64,000 nucleotides of DNA from CBDEUK01 sp965250225 (lineage in GTDB: Bacteria; Pseudomonadota; Gammaproteobacteria; Eutrophobiales; Eutrophobiaceae): positions 62,001 through 126,000 of the forward strand of contig CBDFNQ010000026.1 in NCBI GenBank assembly GCA_965250225.1, in the 5' to 3' direction. Each line of letters starts with the position of its first letter. The first letter of the stretch is position 1. Below the pieces are notes generated by a model. It saw only the letters and a program-made list of their open reading frames with translations. It searched no databases and had not been told where the DNA came from. Made by a program: the position numbers and the translations under genes. Shown here piece by piece: positions 18,778 to 26,952 of this stretch.

Positions 18778-20073
18778 CTACTTACCTACTTCAGCCATTT
18801 CATAAGCCGCCGCCAACAAAGCCAGGCGTGCAATCACACCATAGGTATAAAAACGATTCGGATGTGCATCTGGCTCCAGATGTTTCTCAGGTGAAATACA
18901 ACAGTCAGCAAATGCTAGAGGTTCAAATCGCATACCAGGAGAATTCAGATTTTCATTCGCACCGCGTTTGGAATGCACCCGATAAAAACCACCCACAACA
19001 TTGTGATCGATCATATAGACAACCGGTTCAGCAGCACTCTCGTCCTGTTGCCAGGTTTCGTGAGTGTAGACACCTTCCTGAATGATCACCTGTGTGACTT
19101 TTTGTCCCTCTTTTGTGGTGGACATTTTTGTCCGTTGTTTGCGATTCAATTCACCGATTTCATCCGGGCTGTGGATCGTCATAACACCCATGCCATAGGT
19201 ACCGGCATCGGCCTTCATCATGACAAAAGGTTCGCAAGGAACGGAATATTCCTGATATTTTTTTTCTATAGCAGTTAACAGGGTCTCAACGTTTTTATAC
19301 AAACATGAACCCCCTTCTTGTTTCATAAAATCAATCTCACCACAATTCCGAAACATGGGATCAATGAACCAGGGATCAATATCAATAAGTTCTGAAAATT
19401 CCCTGGCGATGGTTTGATAATGCTTAAAATGCACAGACTTTAAACGTGTTGACCAGCCTAATTCTAATGGAGGTGTGAGGGTTTGTTTCAAGCCTTCGAG
19501 AATTTTTGGCTTACCCGCCGACATGTCATTATTTAACACGATAAGATCAGGCTCGAAATCCTGAATGAACACACGTTCGCCATCACGCTCTAAGGGTTCA
19601 AGCAAAACGGAAGCACCAGAAGGCAATTCTATTGTTGTCGGTTCCTTCACTTCATCTGAGATAGAACCTATACGGACTTCAAAGCCGGCCTTTTCCATGA
19701 TTTCCTGGATGGAATGCAGGCTTTCAAGATAAAACAAATTACGTGTGTGGTTCTCTGGAATGATTACAATGCGATCAATCTCGCCACCACAACGTTCAAT
19801 CGCCATTTGCATGGATTGTATAGACAATGGCTGAAACGCCGGATTCAGATTATTAAACCCGGCAGGAAATAAATTTGTATCAACCGGTGCGATCTTATAG
19901 CCGGCGTTTCGTAGATCAACCGAGGCATAAAAAGGCACATTATGTTGACGCCACTGATTACGAAACCACGACTCGATTGTGTGTTGTTTATCGAGGATCT
20001 GGCTCTCAATATCCTTCAAAGGACCCGTCAGGGCTGTGGTTAAATGTGGAACGGCAGAGGCTACTGTATTCAT
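18778..20073 (-). CDS. gshA: Glutamate--cysteine ligase (proteobacterial GshA, non-enteric type)
   Basis: First step of glutathione synthesis. The start at 20073 (MNTVASAVPHL) gives 431 residues; a longer open frame adds 36 residues with no support. Sequence features such as NLNPAFQPLSIQSMQMAIERCGGEIDRI-type segments, HTRNLFYLESL and MMKADAGTYGMGVM correspond to the GshA family found in many beta- and gammaproteobacteria that is unrelated to E. coli GshA. gshB is not in the window. The gene converges on the algR-like gene with a 4-bp gap. Confidence 0.87.
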   Translation of the reverse strand: MNTVASAVPHLTTALTGPLKDIESQILDKQHTIESWFRNQWRQHNVPFYASVDLRNAGYKIAPVDTNLFPAGFNNLNPAFQPLSIQSMQMAIERCGGEIDRIVIIPENHTRNLFYLESLHSIQEIMEKAGFEVRIGSISDEVKEPTTIELPSGASVLLEPLERDGERVFIQDFEPDLIVLNNDMSAGKPKILEGLKQTLTPPLELGWSTRLKSVHFKHYQTIAREFSELIDIDPWFIDPMFRNCGEIDFMKQEGGSCLYKNVETLLTAIEKKYQEYSVPCEPFVMMKADAGTYGMGVMTIHSPDEIGELNRKQRTKMSTTKEGQKVTQVIIQEGVYTHETWQQDESAAEPVVYMIDHNVVGGFYRVHSKRGANENLNSPGMRFEPLAFADCCISPEKHLEPDAHPNRFYTYGVIARLALLAAAYEMAEVGK

Positions 20074-20187
20074 AGTTTTTGTTGGTTTAACCGTGTTAAA
20101 GCATATTAAGAGTAATATTCTACGCTTGAGTTCGACATAGCTGTAATAGTATTTGGGTATGAAACTTTGTATTTCAAGCACAATCCT

Positions 20188-20922
20188 CTATTTCATTAAA
20201 TCACCCCAAAACCCCTGACAGACACTCAAGGCAACCAGTGCCGCCGTCTCTGTTCGCAAAATTCTCGAACCCAACCGAACAGATTGATAGCCACTGTCGA
20301 TAGCTAGCTGAATCTCATCATCATTCAGTCCTCCTTCACTACCAATCAATAGACTCAGACTGTGTGGTGTTTCACCTATGCTAGAGAACGATAGCTTAGC
20401 ACCCGGAGCAAGCAGCAATTTTAGTTCATTGTTATCTAGCTCTAACCATTGTTCCAGAGACATCGGTGGGAGAACTTCGGGGATCTGGTTACGTCCAGAT
20501 TGCTCACAGGCACCGATTACAATATTGCGCCAATGCTGTAGTTTGTTCTCTATACGTTCCGGCTTGATTTTTATGCTTGAACGTCTGTTCTGGATCGGAA
20601 TGATGCGACTAACACCCAGTTCAACCGATTTCTGCAAAGTGTAATCCATTTTTTGGCCTTTACTGATCCCTTGCGCCAACGTAATTTCAAGTGGGCTTTC
20701 ATAGTTAACATCGATAAATTCGGTAATCACTACCTTAACTATTTTCTTTTCAATCGACTGGATACTGGCCAGATACTCACCACCATCGCCGTTAAAAACA
20801 GTAATGGTCTGACCGGGTTGTTTTCGCAAGACGGCCACAATATGATGAGAAACCTCTTTTGATAAAACCAGCTCTTGTTTAAGGTCGATTTTGTGATCAA
20901 GATAAAAGCGTGATTGACTCAT
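20188..20922 (-). CDS. rsmE: 16S rRNA (uracil1498-N3)-methyltransferase RsmE
   Basis: A SPOUT-class methyltransferase acting on U1498 of 16S rRNA in the assembled 30S subunit. The 244-residue protein has the N-terminal PUA-like RFYLDHKI and SHHIVAVLRKQPG region, then QKSVELGVSRIIPIQNRRS, and the C-terminal SAM-binding knot LLIGSEGGLNDDEI and RLGSRILRTETAALVAL. It is upstream of gshA on the same strand with a 114-bp gap. Confidence 0.94.
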   Translation of the reverse strand: MSQSRFYLDHKIDLKQELVLSKEVSHHIVAVLRKQPGQTITVFNGDGGEYLASIQSIEKKIVKVVITEFIDVNYESPLEITLAQGISKGQKMDYTLQKSVELGVSRIIPIQNRRSSIKIKPERIENKLQHWRNIVIGACEQSGRNQIPEVLPPMSLEQWLELDNNELKLLLAPGAKLSFSSIGETPHSLSLLIGSEGGLNDDEIQLAIDSGYQSVRLGSRILRTETAALVALSVCQGFWGDLMK

Positions 20923-20996
20923 TGTTTTATTTTACTGGTTACTATTGACGCAAATATACCGAATATTGCTTTAAAAGGTATAATGGAATTCTATCC

Positions 20997-21296
20997 AGGG
21001 AACCTCTGAACAAGTCTATCCATGACTTGTCAGAGGGCGAAAACTAAAAATGCGATTTTTAGTTTTCTTACATTTTCAATAACTTATCGTTATTGAAAAT
21101 GGTGACACATGACCTCCATGGACGACATACAGGAAGTATTAGTGTCGTGAGAGGACAGGAGTCCGTAGCGACTAGGAGGGAATGCAATAGGATTGTCTGG
21201 ACGACCCCAAGGATGGGGGAGGTAGAGTGACGCCAGGAGCCAAAACCGAACAATCCTTGCCCCCACAGGAAACACTGACTTAATCAGAGTTTCCCT
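20997..21296. mobile_element. 300-bp MITE-like element with 20-bp inverted ends and GGA-loop hairpins
   Basis: The ends AGGGAACCTCTGAACAAGTC (20997-21016) and, as complement, AGGGAAACTCTGATTAAGTC (21277-21296) match at 17 of 20 positions. The left side holds three consecutive stem-loops: 21003-21036, 21039-21067 (13-bp perfect stem, loop GCG) and 21071-21101 (13-bp perfect stem, loop TTATC). The right side holds short hairpins with GGA loops at 21127-21139, 21153-21164 (GGAC-AGGA-GTCC), 21185-21195 and 21205-21218 (CCCCA-AGGA-TGGGG). No open frame of interest is present, and no clear target duplication is seen. It fills the gap between rsmE and hspQ. Confidence 0.75.
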
Positions 21297-21369
21297 AGAA
21301 ATATTTTTCGGGAATTATTTCCGTGCTTCTACTGTCTTAAATAGGTATCTCATCACAGGAATTTAATGT

Positions 21370-21687
21370 ATGACGATAATGACTGCAAAATTTGCCCTGG
21401 GCCAGTTAGTAAACCACCGTTTATTTGATTATCGCGGTGTCATTATTGGTGTTGATGCAGACTATCAAGGCACTGATGAATGGTACGATCAAGTTGCCAA
21501 AAGCCGGCCACCTAAAGATCGCCCCTGGTACCAGGTATTGGTTGATAAGGTCCAACATCAAACCTATGTTGCAGAACAAAACCTGAGCCTGGATGACAGC
21601 GATGAACCCATTCAACATCCAATGGTGGATATCGTATTTAGCAAATTTGATCAGGGTGTCTACAAAAGCAGAACCGTCTGCCATTAA
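21370..21687 (+). CDS. hspQ: Heat shock protein HspQ
   Basis: A 105-residue hemimethylated-DNA-binding-type protein known in E. coli as a Lon specificity-enhancing factor. The AKFALGQLVNHRLFDYRGVIIGVD start, RPWYQVLVD and TYVAEQNL segments are typical. A second ATG at 21379 is an equally possible start. The stop codon is immediately followed by the ATG of the TerB-like gene, so both are likely cotranscribed. The MITE-like element occupies the upstream region and may supply or block the promoter. Confidence 0.92.
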   Translation: MTIMTAKFALGQLVNHRLFDYRGVIIGVDADYQGTDEWYDQVAKSRPPKDRPWYQVLVDKVQHQTYVAEQNLSLDDSDEPIQHPMVDIVFSKFDQGVYKSRTVCH

Positions 21688-22149
21688 ATGCTCTTCAATA
21701 CTATTATAGATTTGTTGTCATCGGATGCTGATGACAAAAAAAACACTTCCAAAACCAACAGAGAACAGTTGATACAACTTTCCACTGCAGCTTTATTGGT
21801 TGAAATTAGCCTTGCTGATTCTGTCATTCAACAGGAAGAATCTGACTTTATTCTCTCTGCCGTTCAAACCGAGTTTGGCTTAAGCCCGGAAGAGGCCGCT
21901 GAATTAATACAGGAAGCGAGTGTTCGAGTTAAGGATTCCGTTTCATTGTTTGAATTCACCAATCATTTAAAAGATAAATTAAACCGGAAAGAAAGAAACC
22001 ACGTTGTCGAATTGCTGTGGAAGGTAGTCAATGCGGATTCGGTTATTGATAAATACGAAGAGTATTATGTTCGGAAAATTGCCGACCTGTTGTATGTATC
22101 GCAGGATGATTACATCAAAACAAAATTAACTGTGTTGGGGAAGATTTAA
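21688..22149 (+). CDS. TerB-family protein
   Basis: A 153-residue all-helical protein with the TerB pattern: LLVEISLADSVIQQEESDFI, then ELLWKVVNADSVIDKYEEYYVRKIADLL, i.e. two EF-hand-like acidic loops in related positions. TerB-like proteins are implicated in metal or membrane stress; this one is chromosomal and not within a ter operon. It starts directly after the hspQ stop codon. Confidence 0.85.
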   Translation: MLFNTIIDLLSSDADDKKNTSKTNREQLIQLSTAALLVEISLADSVIQQEESDFILSAVQTEFGLSPEEAAELIQEASVRVKDSVSLFEFTNHLKDKLNRKERNHVVELLWKVVNADSVIDKYEEYYVRKIADLLYVSQDDYIKTKLTVLGKI

Positions 22150-22166
22150 AAAGCAGTGACCAATTG

Positions 22167-22601
22167 TCACTCCAGTATTTTCTTAATCAGCTGATCTTCA
22201 AGTTCAATACGGTTGGTTATTTCTTCACCCAGTTTCGACAAATCACTCTGCATACTCTGCGCGTGCATCAAGGAATTATCCACATCGTATTTTTCGTTAA
22301 ACTCCAGGGCAGTTTCCGTCGTTTTTTCAATATCTGGATAAATACTGGCCGCCAAATCGGAAACCGCTTTACGTCTTTCCTGACCTTCAGCAATTCTTGC
22401 ATACAGGCCAAAATGACCGGCAGCAATATAGTCCACCAACACCTGACAAAAATCCTGGATTAAATCACGTTTTTCCAGAGTGGAAGCTTTTTTATCGATC
22501 TCCGGCAACTGAAATAAAAGCGCAAGCAATTGCTTACGTTCAGCTAACATATTCTCAATTAATTGGTTACTACGGCGTTCTTTTATAGATTCTTCTATCA
22601 T
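22167..22601 (-). CDS. rsd: Rsd/AlgQ family anti-sigma-70 regulator
   Basis: A 144-residue helical protein with ERKQLLALLFQL, LIQDFCQVLVDYIAAGHFGLYARI and ALEFNEKYD, the pattern of Rsd (E. coli) and AlgQ (pseudomonads). Rsd binds region 4 of the housekeeping sigma factor and favours alternative sigma factors. It converges with the TerB-like gene with a 17-bp gap. Relevance: a sigma-54-controlled pilus locus lies in the same window. Confidence 0.88.
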   Translation of the reverse strand: MIEESIKERRSNQLIENMLAERKQLLALLFQLPEIDKKASTLEKRDLIQDFCQVLVDYIAAGHFGLYARIAEGQERRKAVSDLAASIYPDIEKTTETALEFNEKYDVDNSLMHAQSMQSDLSKLGEEITNRIELEDQLIKKILE

Positions 22602-22924
22602 TATTAGTATCTCTCCAAGACTGGTTCACATATTATCAGTCCTATGCACATTTTAAAGTGGTATTAGCGAATTCTTTCCGCTTCAAGTTCGACTCCACCT
22701 GGCTAATTTCCTTGCAGAAAAAGGCAATCTATGGCAATTGTGGAACCATCGATGAAACAACCGCAAAAACCACCAGAAAATGAATGGGCAAAATTTGAGC
22801 GTTAATGTTTCCCCCTGCTGTTATTTTACGTTTATAATAGTGCCATTACATCCAAAGAATCAATCACTTCAGCATACTCTCTAAACACGGATTTATAAAA
22901 CTTGGCTAACCAAATACTGTAATC
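22602..22924. other. 323-bp gap between rsd and the protein kinase gene
   Basis: Promoters for both divergent genes must lie here. A 24-codon frame at 22731-22805 is the only coding candidate. No repeat or strong hairpin is seen. Confidence 0.5.
22731..22805 (+). CDS. Possible 24-residue small protein
   Basis: A short frame starting MAIVEPSMKQPQK and ending WAKFER, with AAAAAGG about 6 bases upstream of the ATG as a plausible ribosome-binding site. It is Pro/Lys-rich with no membrane segment. It could be a real small protein, the remnant of a longer gene, or chance; coding status rests on the ribosome-binding site alone. Confidence 0.25.
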   Translation: MAIVEPSMKQPQKPPENEWAKFER

Positions 22925-24382
22925 ATGGAAATCCCCGGTTACCAAATACAACGAAAAATTGGGCAAGGCGGCATGGCAACCGTTTACCTCGCAATCCAGG
23001 AATCTCTGGATCGTCCCGTGGTCTTAAAGATCCTCGATGCCGAACGCATTGAGTCAGAACAATGGACAGAACGATTTCTGATCGAAGGACGTCTGGTTGC
23101 CTCTTTACGCCATCCAAATATCATCACTATTTATGATATTGGTCTGGCAGATGAACGGCTCTACATATCAATGGAATATATCGAGGGTGGCGACCTCAAG
23201 AAGCGGATGAAAACTCCGATACTCGCCAGTAATTGCCTTGATTACCTGATGAAAATTGGCGCGGCTCTTGATGCTGCCCATCAACATGGCATTGTCCATC
23301 GAGATGTGAAGCCAGCCAACATCCTTTTCAAAGATGAACACACGCCACTACTAACAGATTTCGGTATTGCCAAACAAATGGATGGTGATATGGATCTAAC
23401 ATCGACCGGTATCTTTTTAGGCAGCCCAAACTATGTCAGCCCGGAACAGGCCGATGGACTCACCGTTGATGGACGTTCCGATATTTACAGCCTTGGTTGT
23501 ATTTTTTACGAAATGCTGACTGGTGAAAAACCATTTTCTTCCGATTCGGTCATTGAAATCGTTATTAAACACAAACAATCTCCCATTCCCCAATTTCCAG
23601 AAGAATATTATGTCTTCCAGCCACTGCTCGATCGCATGATGGCAAAGAAACGAGAAGACCGTTTCAGAGATTGCACAACCATGATCGAATACATTTCCGA
23701 AATCAAGGATGCATACACCAAAGGTCCGGTCGTTTCTGAGTTTGATGCAACTGTTGTGGAAAGGATCGATGAGCCCATCGAAACTGTCGCTTCTTCTCCG
23801 AAAAAAAATCACAATCCGTTATTAATGACCTTATTAATTATCGCGTTTGTCATTAATATCATTCTACATTTCCTCGAAAAAAGTATTGCCCTCGATGACC
23901 GGAGACCGGTAGCAACACTACAATCGGACATTCCTAATAGTCAAAGTGCCTTGAAAGAACAAGCGGGAATTGCACTGACGACACCAGATAGTATGCCCGG
24001 CCTGGCTCCAGAATCTGCCTCTCCAGCGGTACGAAACGCTCTCCTCTGGCTAGGCAAGCAAAGCCTCGAAGAATTCAAATTGACTTACCCGGCAAAGGAC
24101 AACGCTTATTATTACTTCTCCAAGCTATTTGAAATTGAGCCGGATAACCAACAAGCAAACGAAGGTTTGTTAATGATTGCCGAGCGTTATGCAATTCAAG
24201 CAGAGAAGTCGATGGCTGATAATGATTATCAGAAGGCAAGAGCTTATATCAACATTGGTTTGCAGATCGATCCGAACAATCAATCACTTCATTCTGTGCA
24301 TGCGTTTATCGAAGAACTCGATGACCCATCCATCCTGGATGCAGTACGGGGGATTTTTTCTTCCAAAAAAACTACTGATTAA
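22925..24382 (+). CDS. Membrane Ser/Thr protein kinase with C-terminal TPR region
   Basis: A 485-residue Hanks-type kinase. The kinase domain (about 5-265) has the glycine loop GQGGMATV (13-20), the ATP lysine Lys35, catalytic HRDVKPAN (Asp127), DFG (145-147), an SPNYVSPEQ activation segment and DGRSDIYSLGCIFYEMLTG, so it should be active. One transmembrane helix lies at about 297-316, followed by a periplasmic region with TPR-like helices (about 375-465). The layout puts the kinase in the cytosol and a protein-interaction module outside. No phosphatase or FHA protein gene is adjacent. Its end overlaps the convergent DUF4124-like gene by 11 bp. Confidence 0.88.
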   Translation: MEIPGYQIQRKIGQGGMATVYLAIQESLDRPVVLKILDAERIESEQWTERFLIEGRLVASLRHPNIITIYDIGLADERLYISMEYIEGGDLKKRMKTPILASNCLDYLMKIGAALDAAHQHGIVHRDVKPANILFKDEHTPLLTDFGIAKQMDGDMDLTSTGIFLGSPNYVSPEQADGLTVDGRSDIYSLGCIFYEMLTGEKPFSSDSVIEIVIKHKQSPIPQFPEEYYVFQPLLDRMMAKKREDRFRDCTTMIEYISEIKDAYTKGPVVSEFDATVVERIDEPIETVASSPKKNHNPLLMTLLIIAFVINIILHFLEKSIALDDRRPVATLQSDIPNSQSALKEQAGIALTTPDSMPGLAPESASPAVRNALLWLGKQSLEEFKLTYPAKDNAYYYFSKLFEIEPDNQQANEGLLMIAERYAIQAEKSMADNDYQKARAYINIGLQIDPNNQSLHSVHAFIEELDDPSILDAVRGIFSSKKTTD

Positions 24383-24887
24383 TAATTTCTTTTGCTCTTT
24401 TTTCCTGGAACGATTCCCAGTCCAGGATCAGTTTTTTCATTTCTTCAAGCTCCAAACCAGATAGGTCTTCCATTGATTTCTCTGCTGGATCATCTGGTAT
24501 TTCATCTTCCGTTTTCTCACTAGCAGCTAGCTCGTCAGCCGCCGATTCTTCCAGCGCCTCATCCTCACTAACGACCCTTCGATCTCTCTTGGCCAGTATA
24601 GATTTTGCTTTGTCACGGATGCTTTCTTCATTTGCAATGTCATACGAACGCTGCCTGAGCAATTCTTGGTGCTCTGCTGAGACCTTAATGCCGGTGTCAT
24701 CTACCAATTGCCCTGATTCAAAGACAAATGTCCGTGGTCCCCGTTCATCGGTTCGATACCAGGTGGGAGGTTTGCCTGAAAACTGAGTGGTTCCCGTGTC
24801 TGTGTCATTCCATTGGTACATCCTGGCATCTGCCGAGAAACTGACAATGAACAAAGAAATGAGTATATAACGTAAAGATTTAGCCAT
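24372..24887 (-). CDS. Exported DUF4124-like protein
   Basis: The start at 24887 (MAKSLRYILISLFIVSFSADA) gives a 171-residue protein with a signal peptide; the longer open frame upstream is not supported. The mature N-terminus, MYQWNDTDTGTTQFSGKPP, is the DUF4124 pattern (a short beta domain with W and a 'tq(y/f)s..PP' motif) found in many envelope proteins of gammaproteobacteria. The C-terminal half is Glu/Asp/Ala-rich and probably helical. Function unknown. It is convergent with the kinase gene. Confidence 0.75.
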   Translation of the reverse strand: MAKSLRYILISLFIVSFSADARMYQWNDTDTGTTQFSGKPPTWYRTDERGPRTFVFESGQLVDDTGIKVSAEHQELLRQRSYDIANEESIRDKAKSILAKRDRRVVSEDEALEESAADELAASEKTEDEIPDDPAEKSMEDLSGLELEEMKKLILDWESFQEKRAKEIINQ

Positions 24888-25028
24888 ATTGAATCTCGAA
24901 ATCCTCTCTATACAACGAATTATAGCACTGAGTTTACCCAGAAACTCATGATTATGCGAACAATGGGCATCAAACAGAGCACCCGTCATTCTGGTGAAAA
25001 CGAGGATCCAGTAATAATGTAAAAAAGG

Positions 25029-25090
25029 CTGGATACCGGTCTGCACCGGTATGACAACCTTCCGTCACACCGGCGAAGGCCGGTGTCCAG
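25029..25090. repeat. Pair of RRRPVSS-type palindromic repeats
   Basis: Two hairpins of the form CTGGATACCGG..CCGGTATGAC (25029-25055) and its inverted relative GTCACACCGG..CCGGTGTCCAG (25064-25090) lie back to back. This is a widespread proteobacterial intergenic repeat that reads RRRPVSS when translated. They lie between the DUF4124-like gene and the ABC ATPase gene, which read in the same direction. Confidence 0.85.
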
Positions 25091-25107
25091 TCAATGATGT
25101 TCCATTC

Positions 25108-25129
25108 GGGTCAGACTTCAGTCTGACCC
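25108..25129. repeat. GGGTCAG palindrome overlapping the 3' end of the ABC ATPase gene
   Basis: Perfect 9-bp stem GGGTCAGAC/GTCTGACCC around TTCA. It supplies the last codons and the stop codon (25111-25113) of the ATPase gene. A close relative lies at the other end of the same gene. Confidence 0.85.
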
Positions 25130-25848
25130 TCACTGTTAATACACTGCAGATAAGCCGCCTCCAGATCATCCGTTGAATACTGCTCACAACATTCTGCTGG
25201 ACTGCCGACAAAACATAATTGTTTATCATGTAGGATAGCCATCCGATCACACAATGCCTGCACATCGGCCAGTAAATGCGTGCTAAAAAACAGTGTCTTT
25301 CCCTGCTGCTTAAGCTCCAGCAAGTAGGCCTTCAAATAGGCCCGGGCCTTGGGATCGAGACCACTCATGGGTTCATCAAGGATGAGTAAGTCACGTTCAC
25401 TCAATAAACAGGCAGCTAAGCCAAGCTTTTGTGCCATCCCCTTGGACAGTTGACCTACCGGTTTTTTTAGGCTGTCCTCATGCAAATCCAGCCGGGCCAG
25501 CATTTCCTGAACCGCCGTCTCCTGGTAATCCAGACCGTACAACTCAAGCATATACTGGATGAACTCACGCCCGGTTAAATAATAGGGTGGGATAAATTTT
25601 TCCGGTAAATAGCTTAGATTTTCCCTGGCCTGGGTTTTGAAATGATCGATGCCGAAGAGCGTAATGGAACCGCTATCTGGTAATGTGAAATCCAACAGGG
25701 TTTTGATCAATGAAGTCTTGCCAGCGCCATTCACACCGACCAGGCCAACGTATTCATTTTTTTGAACGCTGAGGTCGATACCATCCAGTACACTATTATT
25801 GGAATACGATTTTTCAACCTGATGAAACTCTAGTACCGGAGCATTCAT
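25111..25848 (-). CDS. ABC transporter ATP-binding protein
   Basis: The start at 25848 (MNAPVLEFHQVEKSY) gives 245 residues; upstream in-frame codons are palindromic repeat sequence. Walker A is GVNGAGKTS, the Q-loop region is YLPEKF, the signature is LSKGMAQKLG, and Walker B is LLILDEPMSGLDP. It is of the ABC-2 exporter type (CcmA/NosF-like). The likely membrane partner is the ABC-2 permease at 29589-30359, with a prepilin, a cyclase and a small membrane gene in between. Both ends of the gene abut GGGTCAG palindromes. Such ABC pairs are found inside MSHA-like pilus loci; their cargo is unknown. Confidence 0.88.
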   Translation of the reverse strand: MNAPVLEFHQVEKSYSNNSVLDGIDLSVQKNEYVGLVGVNGAGKTSLIKTLLDFTLPDSGSITLFGIDHFKTQARENLSYLPEKFIPPYYLTGREFIQYMLELYGLDYQETAVQEMLARLDLHEDSLKKPVGQLSKGMAQKLGLAACLLSERDLLILDEPMSGLDPKARAYLKAYLLELKQQGKTLFFSTHLLADVQALCDRMAILHDKQLCFVGSPAECCEQYSTDDLEAAYLQCINSEGQTEV

Positions 25849-25885
25849 AGTAAATTCAAATATCCTCAAATATCCAGAATATTCC

Positions 25886-25909
25886 TGGGTCAGGTTGAAA
25901 CCTGACCCA
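25886..25909. repeat. GGGTCAG palindrome upstream of the ABC ATPase gene
   Basis: Perfect 10-bp stem TGGGTCAGGT/ACCTGACCCA around TGAA, 38 bp upstream of the ATPase start codon. Same family as 25108-25129 and 30436-30457. Confidence 0.85.
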
Positions 25910-25942
25910 AAAAACATGACCGATAATTAATGTGCCTAACAT

Positions 25943-25970
25943 AAAAAAGTCCGCAATTACGGACTTTTTT
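25943..25970. terminator. Bidirectional rho-independent terminator after the prepilin gene
   Basis: Stem of 11 bp (AAAAAAGTCCG with CGGACTTTTTT) and a 6-base loop, with T runs on both strands. It lies 31 bp past the stop codon of the minus-strand prepilin gene and separates it from the ABC ATPase gene. Confidence 0.88.
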
Positions 25971-26000
25971 ACTTATAAAAGTTTAGAAAATGAACCAATA

Positions 26001-26768
26001 TTAATAAATATATGTCGCATTGCAGTTTTGTGCATTTCCCAGAATATTCCATATCGTGCCAACAACTGGGGCTACTGCGGCGGCTGTACATGGAAGAGGG
26101 TTGGCAGGCTCCAGTTCAACACCACCAATACTGGTAAGGCCCACAGCTGCTAACGCGCTTGCACGCATAACGCCAGTAGTGGGAACACTGTCATCGATTT
26201 TAACATCCAGTTCACGCATCACATTGACCGGAACCTGAGCCCCAAACACATAAGCCAAGCGAACTGCCGCTACAGCAGGTGCAAGTACTTGATACTCATC
26301 CAGGTTCGTCAATATCACTGAACCCAGAAAAGCATTCCTTGGAGCAATATCTTGTCCATTAACATTTGTTCCAGCATATAGGACAGAAGAGGTTATGCCA
26401 GTACCGCCAGGATACCCACCGGTAATAAAACCAGACGCTCGAAGATGCGCCCATACGTTAGCAGCTTCCGATTGACTACCATCATCAAGTTGACCATTGG
26501 CATTACCACCTACACCGGCGAGAGTCGCATCGCCAATTGCATTTTGAGCTGGGCCCGGTGTCATATCACCCGGCAAGCTACGATAACGATCAATAAAACC
26601 GTAATACGCTGCCTGTATGCCTGAATTTTGATCGGCCAGATTTCGTACCCTGGCACTGGTGATCAATTCCTGACCTTTGAGTATGCCACCAAGTAGCAAA
26701 CCAATGATTACCAGAACGATCGCTATCTCGACCAGTGTAAAACCCGATTGTTTCTTTATGCTGACCAT
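26001..26768 (-). CDS. Type IV prepilin, MSHA-like, with its own sigma-54 promoter
   Basis: The start at 26768 gives 255 residues. The class III signal is KKQSG followed by FTLVEIAIVLVIIGLLLGG, i.e. cleavage after Gly9, Phe at +1 and Glu at +5. The mature domain has YYGFIDRYRSLPGDMT, common in MSHA-type pilins, and a C-terminal Cys pair (CTAAAV...NCNATYIY). A GGAG sequence lies 12 bases before the ATG. The gene is monocistronic: it has a -24/-12 promoter about 40-57 bases upstream and a strong terminator after it, as expected for a major pilin or abundant subunit. The mature size is larger than a typical 15-18 kDa major pilin, so it may instead be a minor one. Confidence 0.87.
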   Translation of the reverse strand: MVSIKKQSGFTLVEIAIVLVIIGLLLGGILKGQELITSARVRNLADQNSGIQAAYYGFIDRYRSLPGDMTPGPAQNAIGDATLAGVGGNANGQLDDGSQSEAANVWAHLRASGFITGGYPGGTGITSSVLYAGTNVNGQDIAPRNAFLGSVILTNLDEYQVLAPAVAAVRLAYVFGAQVPVNVMRELDVKIDDSVPTTGVMRASALAAVGLTSIGGVELEPANPLPCTAAAVAPVVGTIWNILGNAQNCNATYIY

Positions 26769-26806
26769 TTCAAAATACTCCGTACTGTTTATATTTGCTT
26801 TACTCC

Positions 26807-26825
26807 ATTGCACTGAGCGTGCCAA
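26807..26825 (-). promoter_or_regulatory. Sigma-54 (-24/-12) promoter of the prepilin gene
   Basis: On the minus strand the sequence is TTGGCACGCTCAGTGCAAT. It matches the consensus TGGCAC-N5-TTGC at the critical GG (26823-26822) and GC (26811-26810), separated by exactly 10 bases. Transcription would start near 26798, about 30 bases before the ATG. A sigma-54 activator gene is at 46005-47417. Confidence 0.82.
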
Positions 26826-26952
26826 GGTATAACTTATTGTTTTATATATAGATTAATTCACGCTGGTGTATTAAACTGGCATTATTTCAACAGTACTGTC
26901 GAGATTTCAACAGTACTGAGATAATAATACTAATGGATACCGGATCAAGTCC

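Noticed and set aside
21068..21275. Two 61-codon minus-strand frames inside the 300-bp element
   Set aside because: No start context, no domain, and they overlap each other within structured repeat DNA.
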